Part shown: piece after piece, positions 23,431 to 37,400 of the stretch
Layout of the letters: each line of letters starts with the position of its first letter
How positions within the stretch are numbered: the first letter of the stretch is position 1
Assembly: GCF_907164915.1 (NCBI RefSeq)
Contig: NW_025919446.1
Location: forward strand, 1 to 64,000
DNA length: 64,000 nucleotides
From: Impatiens glandulifera
Lineage: Eukaryota > Streptophyta > Magnoliopsida > Ericales > Balsaminaceae
Reading direction: 5' to 3'
The notes under the pieces: model-generated
The model's input: only the letters and a program-made list of their open reading frames with translations
Databases searched by the model: none
What the model was told of the DNA's origin: nothing
Position numbers and translations under genes: made by a program

Positions 23431-24277
23431 CAGTGGGAGTTTGTAATTTGGTTGTCTTTCAATTTAGTTATTTTATAGATATTTATGAAGTTTCTTATTC
23501 TGATAAAAAATTAAGTATTTTTCAGTTCCTTATACTTTGTATAATTATGTTTAAAGTATGATCTCACTAAAGTTAAGTAGGACCGGTTGAAAATTGACAT
23601 GAAAAAATCACCTTGCATGTAATTTTCATTTCTCACATTCATAATATGATTTGTTAATTAATTGTATTGATTTATGTGATCATTGTTTAGTCTAATTGTG
23701 CTTAAATACAACGACGAACTCTTTGGTCCTATATTGATATAATTAATTTATAAAATTATTTATACAACATATGATTGAGATGACATAAAACTTCAGACGC
23801 ATTATGGTTGATACATTTATTTTTTTACATACGTGACCCAGTGAGAGATTGTTAAAATTTATAAGGTCACTAGTATAATAAATAATTGTACAATGTCATA
23901 TTTAATATAAGCCAAAATAATGTTATTTAATGTGATTAAGTTTATGGCTTATGTGTGTATTTGTCATGAATATAAAGTGAGGATACCTAAGTGACATTTC
24001 TAATTTTATGAAGGTGCTGAATTAGAAATAACCTAACTATAATAACTAACTTAATGTTAGTTATATGTAACGGTAATGGTCCCAATTTGAAGTACGATCA
24101 ATTCTCCTTTGTGTCCCCATCAATAAAGAGAGAAACTTATTTACGTACTCATCAAATGGAAGAACCATTCCACATAAAGAAAGTCTAAGGAAAGAGAAGA
24201 TTAAAGAATCATTCCATCTATGCAAAGTCTAAGAAATAGAAGATTCATAATTTATCAAATTAAGGTACGCTTCCACC

Positions 24278-25149
24278 ATTCAGATTTTAATTTCTCACAC
24301 ATTAAATTAGGATCTAATTAAGATAATTCTAATAAAAAACGTTCTAATTACTCATATAAATCTCACATCACAAAATAATTATGATATATAAAAATTAGTT
24401 CCATTTTCAATTCAAATTCATTAATGCAAATCATATATGGAAGAAATAAAGATTTCCCTCAATTTTTAATGCTAGATTTTATGTTATATTTGTTTATTTA
24501 TAAATAATTTTAGTATTTTTCATTGTTAATCTCGTTATGTTTCGGAGTATATTTGTTACCAAATGTGTAACTCCCATAAAACTTTTGTCCCTTAGAAATC
24601 TCGAGGTTCAAAAAATTTCAGCATTATTATATTTGTTACCAATTTCAACATTATTATATTTGTTAATAATTGATTTAAAAATCAATAAAAAAAAAGTGTA
24701 CGTGTACAAATGTGTTTTTTACTATAGTTTCATTTTAGTTTGAAATTTGGTGATTCTCGGGAAAGGGCTTTCTCGCTTCATCATCCATATCCATTTTAAA
24801 ATGGTTTCTACTTATAAATTTGGCTTTTGAAAATCGGTTATATAACGTTTTATTTTAATCGATTATTCTTGCGGTTTAGACATAAATAAGTTTTTACGTA
24901 TTTAAATAATTGTAATAACAATTAATTAAATGCTAGTACCCTGTTGTTGATGATCACTATAGAGGATTAATATACATAAAGAACATCAGTTTAAAAGGCA
25001 TTAGAGTTTAAAAATAAATCTCAAATGAGTCTTAGCCAAAATATGTTTTTGTGAAAATATCCCAAAAATATTTAGAAATCTTTTTTAAATTTTTTAGGAT
25101 TCTTTAAACATGATTTGAGGTTTTAAAGTTACAAAAATAATTTTGGAAT
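24278..25149. other. AT-rich intergenic stretch
   Basis: No gene or element recognised. A 68-codon frame at 24537-24743 has no recognisable features. Confidence 0.55.
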
Positions 25150-25680
25150 TTTGAAATGAGGACCAAACAGGCCTTAGGACCGGTGTCCTAGGTCATAGGT
25201 TAGTTTTATCGGTCGGGGCTAAAAAGCCCTCGATCTTAGTCGAGAACCCCTCGGTATTGGTTCAAGATCCTCGGTCAGGGTGCAGAAGTCCCTTAGTTGG
25301 AGTGTTAAGGCCTCTCGGTCCTTGGTGAAAGTCATCGGTCATGGGTTCGGGAGTTCTAGGTCGGGTGCAAGACTCCTTGGTCCTAGTTCTGACTTCTCAG
25401 TCGGACCTCTCAGACCTAGTTGGAAGTCATCAGTCCTAGGTTCAAGAGTTCTCGGTCGGGTGCGAGACTCGTTGGTTCTAGGTCTGACCTTTTGGTCGGA
25501 TTTGAAAATACTCGGTCGGACCTTTCGGTCCGAAGAACATCAGTTGGACCTCTCGGTCCTGAATGAAAAACCTCGGTCGGACCACTCGATCCTAACTAAG
25601 ATTTATCGGTTGGATCTCTTGATCCAGACCGAAGATCCTTGGTCGAATCTCTTAGTCCTCAAGAATATCAAAATTGCATG
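25150..25680. repeat. GGTCGG-rich degenerate minisatellite
   Basis: Phrases such as CTCGGTCGGACCT, CTCGGTCCT and TTGGTCGG recur more than fifteen times with irregular spacing. The GC content is much higher than the flanks. An open frame of 170 codons runs through it (25280-25792), but its composition follows the DNA repeat and no domain is visible, so I do not call a gene. It may be the repeat part of a retroelement LTR or leader. Confidence 0.6.
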
Positions 25681-26559
25681 TTTTGCAATTTTTACGGAGG
25701 CTTGGATCATTTTATCCAAGGGCTTGGGTAGTTTCACAAAGCTCCCAAGAACATTAAAATCATCAACACAATGTATCATTCGACTTGAGTGATGATCAAT
25801 TTATTAAAAATAGTTTATGATAAAAAAATCAGATTTTTGGTTTTAAAGTTGTTTTGAAATGTAAGGAGCTTGCTAATAACTTCCTTATACTTCATATACT
25901 ATTGATACCAAAACATGAACATTGGATGTTCATTTGGACCAATTCAAGATCTCAAAAAAATAATTTATTTTGAAAATTTTGATTTTAATCAAACATGATC
26001 GGGATGGATCAAACATGATCCAAATAGTTGTCTGAGATAATTAAAAACATGTTGAGAAGATTTTTAAAGTGTTGTTCTTGAGAATTAGCTCAAGAACAAA
26101 AAAACCCACTTTTTTAACTTTTTCAAATTTAAATTTGGTTTTTTTGGTTTGAGGCCGGTTGATCACAAAAAGCTCATAAATGATCCTAGGCTCGATTTTC
26201 AATTATCAAATTTAAGAACCATGCATCATACAATCTTATGAAAATTGTAATACAAAAATTTCAATTTCAAAATGGAACTATGAATTAAATGATGATTAGA
26301 ACCTTTCCAAGTGTTAGAGGACACTCCTTATACCTTAAGGAATCTTTTTAGATGCCTAAATCCAAACTTTAAGGCCTTATACAAAGATTTTGAAATCCGA
26401 AAAATTGAGCTATATTGACGAATTTTCTATAAATCATAATTTGAGGCTAAAGATCAGATCTCTTAGCACAAATTTGTTAAGAGGGTTATTTATTGTCACC
26501 CAAAGTCGTTTTAGGCAACAAGTGAGCTTGAATCAGTCAAACACCATCGTATAATCACA
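25681..26559. other. Noncoding stretch, possible retroelement leader
   Basis: AT-rich with no long open frame. It lies between the GGTCGG-rich repeat and the decayed retroelement ORFs, so it may belong to the same element. A local repeat of AAACATGATC is seen near 26,000. Nothing else recognised. Confidence 0.4.
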
Positions 26560-26579
26560 TGTATCGGGTATATATATGT

Positions 26580-28414
26580 ACATATTGCCATCCCTATTGA
26601 TCAGCATGACATTGTTGATATATTCCGGTCTTTAGAGTATTCCGGTCTTCGAAAGTACATTGGCGGACCGTTCATATTATAGAGAAGGAAGTTAGGGAGT
26701 TTTTCAAGACGACGAACATGGTTAGAGATTCCATTACGAGGATTGTCAATGAAACGTCCATCTCTTTCAATGAACTATGATGAGTTTCTGGAACTTCCAT
26801 TGAAGGGTCACACCTTCAATCTACCACTTCTAGCAGAAACCATCTCGGAGATGAAGATTGTTTTCTCCAATGATGGTTCATCAATCAGGCTAAACTAGAA
26901 GAAGAAAGCCCTAAACCGCATTTTAGTCTTTTGAACGATATATTGGCAAAGGCTCTTCAAGGAAAAGTAGGTTTCTTTGACCTGTACAGCCAAGACCGCT
27001 TCGACTACATGGCGGCAATCGGTAAAGGTATGCAAATCAAATGGGCATCTACATTATATTATAATCTATGTCAGTTGGTTTACTCAAGGAACAAGGAGAG
27101 TGTGGCTTTCTCAGCCCAAATCGGTTGGTTTATGAAACATTTGGGTGTGTCTTATGGCGAGGGTGAGGCTATTAACCCGAGTCACATATTCACCAATTTT
27201 TCTAAGAAGAGTACTCTTGCGAGGATGAACTTTTCGAAATAATATGGTTTCTGGCTCATCCAGTCAACAAATAGGTGGCCAATCAGTCACTCGATCTAAG
27301 CCACATATATCTTTCGTTTACTACAGGGGTGAAAAGAACTAAATCGGTGATGGAGTCTGCGGCTAGTATGAATATCCAAAAGAGCTCTCAAAAAGAAGGA
27401 TTCTAGAGTAGTTGAATCCATGATAAGACTAGGTCTCCTCCTCTTGGGCTATTCCCCTCCAGTCTCTTTCTCATCCTCTAGCCCATCGAAGAAACTGGCT
27501 AAGTCTGTTAGTCTTGATGTTGATCCGTCTAAGGCGTCTAAAGCATCTAAGGCGCCTAGGGCGTCTAAGCCATCTAAGAAGTCTACTAAGGTAACTTCTT
27601 CTTCTCATATGGCCTCAGTGCCTATTATTGATGTTCATGTGATGGAACAAGTTAAAGGGCCAACTGTTGAACCAGTTGGTCCGAATATTGAAAATATTGA
27701 CAAGGTTGTGTCGTTTGCCCTCCCCGAAGAATTAGTAGCGGTTGAGGCTACTGGTAAACATGTGATTACTCCTAAAATAGAGTAGATTATTGCTTAAACT
27801 CCTATTGCTGCTCTTTCATTTGAACAGGCTCCTCCTCCTTCGAATGTTGAGTTGATTGTTATCAAACCTAGTGCTGTGGGAAAGGGTGATGTGTCTGAAC
27901 TCCCGGAAGGGGCCTTTCAAAGCCCTTGTTCCCTTTTAAAATTATGAGATCATCAAGGGGAGCTCCTGGCATTACTATCTACGAACCCTTGCCTAATCCT
28001 AAACCTAAACCAACTGTGGTTCTTAGAAAAGGAAAGGCGATTGCTATAGAATCTCTGGAGAAGATTTCTGAAGCAAGTTGTGTTGTCAATCTTGTGATGG
28101 AAGAAGTGGAAATAAAGGCCACTAAGAAGATCGATATTTTCGATACTTGGGTGAACTACAAATTATCCACTCAGTTTGATGAGATGATCTCGAAGAAGAA
28201 AATTGTACAAGAATGGAGGAACCTGATAAAGATTAAGAAGAGAGTCTTGAAATGGGCCAAAACTGATGAGGTCTCTAAAGCCCTCAAAACAAAAAATATG
28301 GTGGTGGCTAACATCATGGGAAGTCTTCTATTTCCTATGATTGAAAAGAGGAAGGTCAACTTCAATTCGCTCGACAGGGATGCTCCTGCAGAGCAGAACG
28401 CGTTGAAACGGTAA
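26580..28414 (+). pseudogene. Decayed retroelement-associated hypothetical protein
   Basis: Three open pieces in changing frames look like one former long protein. The first is 26,620-27,242, including SGLRKYIGGPF, VREFFKTTNMV, ILAKALQGKVGFFDLYS and RFDYMAAIGKGMQIKWAS. The second is 27,420-27,785, with a Ser/Lys-rich SKASKASKAPRASKPSKKS tract. The third is 27,926-28,414, with GAPGITIYEP, FDTWVNYKLSTQFDEM and VQEWRNLI. The layout (globular N-part with an LAKAL-KAGSFD-like block, then a low-complexity SK-rich linker, then a Trp-rich C-part) resembles, from memory, a high-copy plant protein family annotated near LTR retrotransposons. No enzyme motif is visible. Stops and frameshifts separate the pieces. 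The last codons abut the heptamer array. Confidence 0.5.
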
Positions 28415-31400
28415 CCCTTAACGCTTAACGATTAATTATTAATGCTTAATGCTTAATGCTTAATGCTTAATGTTTAATGCTTAATGCCTAATGCTTAATG
28501 CTTAATGCCTAATGCCTAATGCTTAATGAATAATGCTTAATGATTAATGATTAATGCTTAATGCTTAATGCTTAATGCTTAATGCTTAATGCTTAATGCT
28601 TAATGCTTAATGCTTAATGCTTAATGCTTAATGCTTAATGCTTAATGCTTAATGCTTAATGCTTAATGCTTAATGCTTAATGCTTAATGCTTAATGCTTA
28701 ATGCTTAATGCTTAATGCTTAATGCTTAATGCTTAATGCTTAATGCTTAATGCTTAATGCTTAATGCTTAATGCTTAATGCTTAATGCTTAATGCTTAAT
28801 GCTTAATGCTTAATGCTTAATGCTTAATGCTTAATGCTTAATGCTTAATGCTTAATGCTTAATGCTTAATGCTTAATGCTTAATGCTTAATGCTTAATGC
28901 TTAATGCTTAATGCTTAATGCTTAATGCTTAATGCTTAATGCTTAATGCTCAATTCTTAATGCTCAATACTTAATGCTCAATGCTTAATGCTCAATGCTT
29001 AATGCTCAATGCTCAATGCTCAATGCTTAATGCTCAATGCTTAATGCTCATGCTTAATGCTCAATGCTTATGCTTAATGCTTATGCTTAATGCTTATGCT
29101 TATGCTTAATTCTTTAATGCTTAATGCTTAATGCTTAATGCTTAATGCTTATGCTAATGCTTAGATGCTTAATGCTTAATGCTTAAGTGCTTAATGCTTA
29201 ATGCTTAATGCTTAATGCTTAATGCTTAATCCTCATGCTTAATGCTCAATGCTCAATGCTCAATGCTTATGCGTTAATGCTTAATGCTCAATGCTCAATG
29301 CTCAATGCTCAAATTCATTCTCAATTAATTCTCAATTCTCAATTCTCAATTCTCAATTCTCAATTCTCAATTCTCAATTCTCAATTCTCAATTCTCAATT
29401 CTCAATTCTCAATCTCATTCTCATTCTCAATTCCTCAATTCGTAAGGCTTAATTCTTAATGCTTAATGCTTAAATTCTTAATGCTCAATTCTCAATTCGT
29501 AAAGCTTAATGCTTACTGCTTAATGCTTAATGCTTAATGCTTAATGCTATGCTAATGCTTAATGCTTAATGCTTAATGCTTAATGCTTAATGCTTAATGC
29601 TTAATGCTTAATGCTTAATGCTTAATTCTTAATGCTTAATGCTTAATGCTTAATGCTTAATGCTTAATGCTAAATGCTTAATGCTTAATGCTTAATGCTT
29701 AATGCTTAATGCTTAATGCTTAATGCTTAATGCTTAATGCTTAATGCTTAATGCTTAATGCTTAATGCTTAATGCTTAATGCTTAATGCTTAATGCTTAA
29801 TGCTTAATGCTTAATGCTTAATGCTTAATGCTTAATGCTTAATGCTTAATGCTTAATGCTTAATGCTTAATGCTTAATGCTTAATGCTTAATGCTTAATG
29901 CTTAATGCTTAATGCTTAATGCTTAATGCTTAATGCTTAATGCTTAATGCTTAATGCTTAATGCTTAATGCTTAATGCTTAATGCTTAATGCTTAATGCT
30001 TAATGCTTAATGCTTAATGCTTAATGCTTAATGCTTAATGCTTAATGCTTAATGCTTAATGCTTAATGCTTAATGCTTATGCTTAACGCTTAATGCTTAA
30101 TGCTTAATGCTTAATGCTTAATGCTTAATGCTTAATGCTTAATGCTTAATGCTTAATGCTTAATGCTTAATGCTTAATGCTTAATGCTTAATGCTTAATG
30201 CTTAATGCTTAATGCTTAATGCTTAATGCTTAATGCTTAATGCTTAATGCTTAATGCTTAATGCTTAATGCTTAATGCTTAATGCTTAATGCTTAATGCT
30301 TAATGCTTAATGCTTAATGCTTGAAGCTTAATGCTTAATGCTTGAAGCTCAATGCTTGAAGCTTAATGCTTAATGCTTAATGCTTAATGCATAATGCTTA
30401 ATGCTTAATGCTTAATGCTTAATGCTTAATGCTTAATGCTTAATGCTTAATGCTTAATGCTTAATGCTTAATGCTTAATGCTTAATGTTTAATGCTTAAT
30501 GCTTAATGCTTAATGCTCAATGCTCAATGCTCAATGCTCAATTCTCAATTCTCAATTCTCAATTCTCAATTCTCAATTCTCAATTCTCAATTCTCAATTC
30601 TCAATTCTCAATTCTCAATTCTCAATTCTCAATTTTCAATTCGTAATGCTTAATGCTTAATGCTTAATGCTTAATGCTTAATGCTTAATGCTTAATGCTT
30701 AATGCTTAATGCTTAATGCTTAATGCTTAATGCTTAATGCTTAATGCTTAATGCTTAATGCTTAATGCTTAATGCTTAATGCTTAATGCTTAATGCTTAA
30801 TGCTTAATGCTTAATGCTTAATGCTTAATGCTTAATGCTTAATGCTTAATGCTTAATGCATAATGCTTAATGCTTAATGCTTAATGCTTAATGCTTAATG
30901 CTTAATGCTTAATGCTTAATGCTTAATGCTTAATGCTTAATGCTTAATGCTTAATGCTTAATGCTTAATGCTTAATGCTTAATGCTTAATGCTTAATGCT
31001 TAATGCTTAATGCTTAATGCTTAATGCTTAATGCTTAATGCTTAATGCTTAATGCTTAATGCTTAATGCTTAATGCTTAATGCTTAATGCTTAATGCTTA
31101 ATGCTTAATGCTTAATGCTTAATGCTTAATGCTTAATGCTTAATGCTTAATGCTTAATGCTTAATGCTTATTGCTTAATGCTTATTGCTTAATGCTTAAT
31201 GCTTAATGCTTAATGCTTAATGCTTAATGCTTAATGCTTAATGCTTAATGCTTAATGCTCAATTCTTAATGCTCAATTCTTAATGCTCAATTCTTAATGC
31301 TCAATTCTTAATGCTTAATGCTTAATGCTTAATGCTTAATGCTTAATGCTCAATTCTTAATGCTCAATTCTTAATGCTCAATTCTTAATGCTCAATTCTT

Positions 31401-34400
31401 AATGCTCAATGCTTAATGCTTAATGCTTAATGCTCAATGCTCAATTCTCAATGCTCAATTCTCAATTCTCAATTCTCAATTCTCAATTCTCAATTCTCAA
31501 TTTTCAATTCGTAATGCTTAATGCTTAATGCTTAATGCTTAATGCTTAATGCTTAATGCTTAATGCTTAATGCTTAATGCTTAATGCTTAATGCTTAATG
31601 CTTAATGCTTAATGCTTAATGCTTAATGCTTAATGCTTAATGCTTAATGCTTAATGCTTAATGCTTAATGCTCAATTCTTAATGCTCAATTCTTAATGCT
31701 CAATTCTTAATGCTCAATGCTTAATGCTCAATTCTTAATGCTCAATTCTTAATGCTCAATGCTTAATGCTCAATGCTTAATGCTCAATGCTTAATGCTCA
31801 ATGCTTAATGCTCAATGCTTAATGCTTAATGCTTAATGCTTAATGCTTAATGCTTAATGCTTAATGCTTAATGCTTAATGCTTAATGCTTAATGCTTAAT
31901 GCTTAATGCTTAATGCTTAATGCTTAATGCTTAATGCTTAATGCTTAATGCTTAATGCTTAATGCTTAATGCTTAATGCTTAATGCTTAATGCTTAATGC
32001 TTAATCCTCAATGCTTAATGCTCAATGCTCAATGCTCAATGCTTAATGCTTAATGCTTAATGCTCAATGCTCAATGCTCAATGCTCAATGCTCAATTCTC
32101 AATTCTCAATTCTCAATTCTCAATTCTCAATTCTCAATTCTCAATTCTCAATTCTCAATTCTTAATTCTCAATTCTCAATTCTCAATTCTCAATTCTCAA
32201 TTCTCAAATCTCAATTCTCAATTCTCAATTCTCAATTCGTAATGCTTAATGCTTAATGCTTAATGCTTAATGCTTAATGCTCAATTCTCAATTCGTAAAG
32301 CTTAATGCTTAATGCTTAATGCTTAATGCTTAATGCTTAATGCTTAATGCTTAATGCTTAATGCTTAATGCTTAATGCTTAATGCTTAATGCTTAATGCT
32401 TAATGCTTAATGCTTAATGCTTAATGCTTAATGCTTAATGCTTAATGCTTAATGCTTAATGCTTAATGCTTAATGCTTAATGCTTAATGCTTAATGCTTA
32501 ATGCTTAATGCTTAATGCTTAATGCTTAATGCTTAATGCGTAATGCTTGATGCTTAATGCTTGATGCTTAATGCTTAATGCTTGATGCTTAATGCTTAAT
32601 GCTTAATGCTTAATGCTTAATGCTTAATGCTTAATGCTTAATGCTTAATGCTTAATGCTTAATGCTTAATGCTTAATGCTTAATGCTTAATGCTTAATGC
32701 TTAATGCTTAATGCTTAATGCTTAATGCTTAATGCTTAATGCTTAATGCTTATGCTTAACGCTTAATGCTTAATGCTTAATGCTTAATGCTTAATGCTTA
32801 ATGCTTAATGCTTAATGCTTAATGCTTAATGCTTAATGCTTAATGCTTAATGCTTAATGCTTAATGCTTAATGCTTAATGCTTAATGCTTAATGCTTAAT
32901 GCTTAATGCTTAATGCTTAATGCTTAATGCTTAATGCTTAATGCTTAATGCTTAATGCTTAATGCTTAATGCTTAATGCTTAATGCTTAATGCTTGAAGC
33001 TCAATGCTTGAAGCTTAATGCTTAATGCTTAATGCTTAATGCATAATGCTTAATGCTTAATGCTTAATGCTTAATGCTTAATGCTTAATGCTTAATGCTT
33101 AATGCTTAATGCTTAATGCTTAATGCTTAATGCTTAATGCTTAATGCTTAATGCTTAATGCTTAATGTTTAATGCTTAATGCTTAATGCTTAATGCTCAA
33201 TGCTCAATGCTCAATGCTCAATGCTCAATTCTCAATTCTCAATTCTCAATTCTCAATTCTCAATTCTCAATTCTCAATTCTCAATTCTCAATTCTCAATT
33301 CTCAATTCTCAATTCTCAATTCTCAATTTTCAATTCGTAATGCTTAATGCTTAATGCTTAATGCTTAATGCTTAATGCTTAATGCTTAATGCTTAATGCT
33401 TAATGCTTAATGCTTAATGCTTAATGCTTAATGCTTAATGCTTAATGCTTAATGCTTAATGCTTAATGCTTAATGCTTAATGCTTAATGCTTAATGCTTA
33501 ATGCTTAATGCTTAATGCTTAATGCTTAATGCTTAATGCTTAATGCTTAATGCTTAATGCTTAATGCTTATTGCTTAATGCTTATTGCTTAATGCTTAAT
33601 GCTTAATGCTTAATGCTTAATGCTTAATGCTTAATGCTTAATGCTTAATGCTTAATGCTTAATGCTTAATGCTTAATGCTTAATGCTTAATGCTTAATGC
33701 TTATGCTTAATGCTTAATGCTTAATGCTTAATGCTTAATGCTTAATGCTTAATGCTTAATGCTTAATGCTTAATGCTTAATGCTTAATGCTTAATGCTTC
33801 AATGTCTAATGCTTAATGCTTAATGCTTTAATGCTTATGCTTAATGCTAATGCTTAAGGCTTAATGCTTAATGCTTAATGCTTAAATGCTTAATGCTAAT
33901 GCTTAATGCTTAAGTGCTTAATGCTTAATGCTTAATGCTTAATGCTTAATGCTTAATGCTTAATTGCTTAATGCTTAATGCTTAATGCTTAATGCTTAAT
34001 GCTTAAGGCTTAATGCTTAATGCTTAATGCTTAATGCTTAATGCTTATGCTTAATGCTTAATGCTTAATGCTTATGCTTGATGTTAATGCTGCAATTCTT
34101 AATGCCAATTCTTATGCTCAATGCTTAAGTGCTCAATTCTTAATGCTCAATTCTTAATGCTCAATGCTTAATGCTCAATGCTTAATGCTCAATGCTTAAT
34201 GCTCAATGCTTAATGCTCAATGCTTAATGCTTAATGCTTAATGCTTAATGCTTAATGCTTAATGCGTAATGCTTAGTGCTTAATGCTAATGCTTAATGCT
34301 TAATGCTTAATGCTTAATGCTTAATGCTTAATGCTTAATGCTTACTGCTTAATGCTTAATGCTTAATGCTTAATGCTTAATGCTTAATGCTTAATGCTTA

Positions 34401-37400
34401 ATGCTTATGCTCAATGCTCAATGCTTAATGCTCAATGCTCAATGCTCAATGCTTAATGCTTAATGCTTAATGCTCAATGCTCATGCTCAATGCTCAATGC
34501 TCAATTCTCAATTCTCAATTCTCAATTCTCAATTCTCAATTCTCAATTCTCAATTCTCAATTCTTAATGCTTAATGCTTAATGCTTAATGCTTAATGCTT
34601 AATGCTTAATGCTTAATGCTTAATGCTTAATGCTTAATGCTTAATGCTTAATGCTTAATGCTTAATGCTTAATGCTTAATGCTTAATGCTTAATGCTTAA
34701 TGCTTAATGCTTATGCTTAATGCTTAATGCTTAATGCTTAATGCTTAATGCTTAATGCTTAATGCTTAATGCTTAATGCTTAATGCTTAATGCTTAATGC
34801 TTAATGCTTAATGCTTAATGCTTAATGCTTAATGCTTAATGCTTAATGCTTAATGCTTAATGCTTAATGCTTAATGCTTAATGCTTAATGCTTAATGCTT
34901 AATGCTTAATGCTTAATGCTTAATGCTTAATGCTTAATGCTTATGCTTAATGCTTAATGCTTAATGCTTAATGCTTAATGCTTAATGCTTAATGCTTATG
35001 CTTAATGCTTAATGCTTAATGCTTAATGCTTAATGCTTAATGCTTAATGCTTAATGCTTAATGCTTAATGCTTAATGCTTAATGCTTAATGCTTAATGCT
35101 TAATGCTTAATGCTTAATGCTTAATGCTTAATGCTTAATGCTTAATGCTTAATGCTTAATGCTTAATGCTTAATGCTTAATGCTTAATGCTTAATGCTTA
35201 ATGCTTAATGCTTAATGCTTAATGCTTAATGCTTAATGCTTAATGCTTAATGCTTAATGCTTAATGCTTAATGCTTAATGCTTAATGCTTAATGCTTAAT
35301 GCTTAATGCTTAATGCTTAATGCTTAATGCTTAATGCTTAATGCTTAATGCTTAATGCTTAATGCTTAATGCTTAATGCTTAATGCTTAATGCTTAATGC
35401 TTAATGCTTAATGCTTAATGCTTAATGCTTAATGCTTAATGCTTAATGCTTAATGCTTAATGCTTAATGCTTAATGCTTAATGCTTAATGCTTAATGCTT
35501 AATGCTTAATGCTTAATGCTTAATGCTTAATGCTTAATGCTTAATGCTTAATGCTTAATGCTTAATGCTCAATGCTTAATGCTTAATGCTTAATGCTTAA
35601 TGCTTAATGCTTAATGCTTAATGCTTAATGCTTAATGCTTAATGCTTAATGCTAATGCTTAATGCTTAATGCTTAATGCTTAATGCTTAATGCTTAATGC
35701 TTAATGCTTAATGCTTAATGCTTAATGCTTAATGCTTAATGCTTAATGCTTAATGCTTAATGCTTAATGCTTAATGCTTAATGCTTAATGCTTAATGCTT
35801 AATGCTTAATGCTTAATGCTTAATGCTTAATGCTTAATGCTTAATGCTTAATGCTTAATGCTTAATGCTTAATGCTTAATGCTTAATGCTTAATGCTTAA
35901 TGCTTAATGCTTAATGCTTAATGCTTAATGCTTAATGCTTAATGCTTAATGCTTAATGCTTAATGCTTAATGCTTAATGCTTAATGCTTAATGCTTAATG
36001 CTTAATGCTTAATGCTTAATGCTTAATGCTTAATGCTTAATGCTTAATGCTTAATGCTTAATGCTTAATGCTTAATGCTTAATGCTTAATGCTTAATGCT
36101 TAATGCTTAATGCTTAATGCTTAATGCTTAATGCTTAATGCTTAATGCTTAATGCTTAATGCTTAATGCTTAATGCTTAATGCTTAATGCTTAATGCTTA
36201 ATGCTTAATGCTTAATGCTTAATGCTTAATGCTTAATGCTTAATGCTTATTGCTTAATGCTTATTGCTTAATGCTTAATGCTTAATGCTTAATGCTTAAT
36301 GCTTAATGCTTAATGCTTAATGCTTAATGCTCAATTCTTAATGCTTAATTCTTAATGCTTAATTCTTAATGCTTCAAGCTTCATTCTTAATGCGTCATAC
36401 TTAATGCTGCATGCTTAATGCTTAATGCTTAATGCTTAATACTTAATGCTCAATTCTTAATGCTCAATTCTTAATGCTCAATGCTTAATGCTTAATGCTT
36501 AATGCTCAATGCTCAATTCTCAATGCTCAATTCTCAATTCTCAATTCTCAATTCTCAATTCTCAATTCTCAATTCTCAATTTTCAATTCGTAATGCTTAA
36601 TGCTTAATGCTTAATGCTTAATGCTTAATGCTTAATGCTTAATGCTTAATGCTTAATGCTTAATGCTTAATGCTTAATGCTTAATGCTTAATGCTTAATG
36701 CTTAATGCTTAATGCTTAATGCTTAATGCTTAATGCTTAATGCTTAATGCTTAATGCTTATGCTTAATGCTTAATGCTTAATGCTTAATGCTTAATGCTT
36801 AATGCTTAATGCTTAATGCTTAATGCTTAATGCTTAATGCTTAATGCTTAATGCTTAATGCTTAATGCTTAATGCTTAATGCTTAATGCTTAATGCTTAA
36901 TGCTTAATGCTTAATGCTTAATGCTTAATGCTTAATGCTTAATGCTTAATGCTTAATGCTTATGCTTAATGCTTAATGCTTAATGCTTAATGCTTAATGC
37001 TTAATGCTTAATGCTTAATGCTTAATGCTTAATGCTTAATGCTTAATGCTTAATGCTTAATGCTTAATGCTTAATGCTTAATGCTTAATGCTTAATGCTT
37101 AATGCTTAATGCTTAATGCTTAATGCTTAATGCTTAATGCTTAATGCTTATGCTTAATGCTTAATGCTTAATGCTTAATGCTTAATGCTTAATGCTTAAT
37201 GCTTAATGCTTAATGCTTAATGCTTGATGCTCAATGCTTGAAGCTTAATGCTTAATGCTTAATGCTTAATGCATAATGCTTAATGCTTAATGCTTAATGC
37301 TTAATGCTTAATGCTTAATGCTTAATGCTTAATGCTTAATGCTTAATGCTTAATGCTTAATGCTTAATGCTTAATGCTTAATGCTTAATGTTTAATGCTT

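Larger units (their letters stand above)
19981..24277 (+). mobile_element. Old degenerate Ty1-copia element
   Basis: Two diverged direct repeats act as LTRs: about 19981-20332 and 23850-24277. They share GTCACTAGTATAATAAAT, TTAAGTTTATGGCTTATG, ATATAAAGTGAGGA and CATCAAATGGAAGAACCATT-like blocks. The right LTR begins TGTTAAAATTT after a purine-rich CCAGTGAGAGAT tract. Between them only the right third shows coding remains. The rest is AT-rich with TA repeats and later duplications. The right LTR carries about 70 bp not in the left, so both have had indels. Clearly much older than the 12.7-kb element. Confidence 0.75.

Noticed and set aside
25280..25792. 170-codon open frame as a gene
   Set aside because: It is carried by GGTCGG-type repeats, with no domain and a composition that follows the DNA repeat.
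28409..28425. Single TAACCC-like motif at the start of the heptamer array as a telomere seed
   Set aside because: Only one imperfect occurrence, and the plant telomere unit would be CCCTAAA.
29235..29459. Open frames with LNAQCSM or LNSQFSI heptad proteins (also 32,053-32,256)
   Set aside because: They are direct translations of TCAATGC/TCAATTC heptamers, which lack stop codons in all forward frames. No start context, no non-repeat part, no domain.
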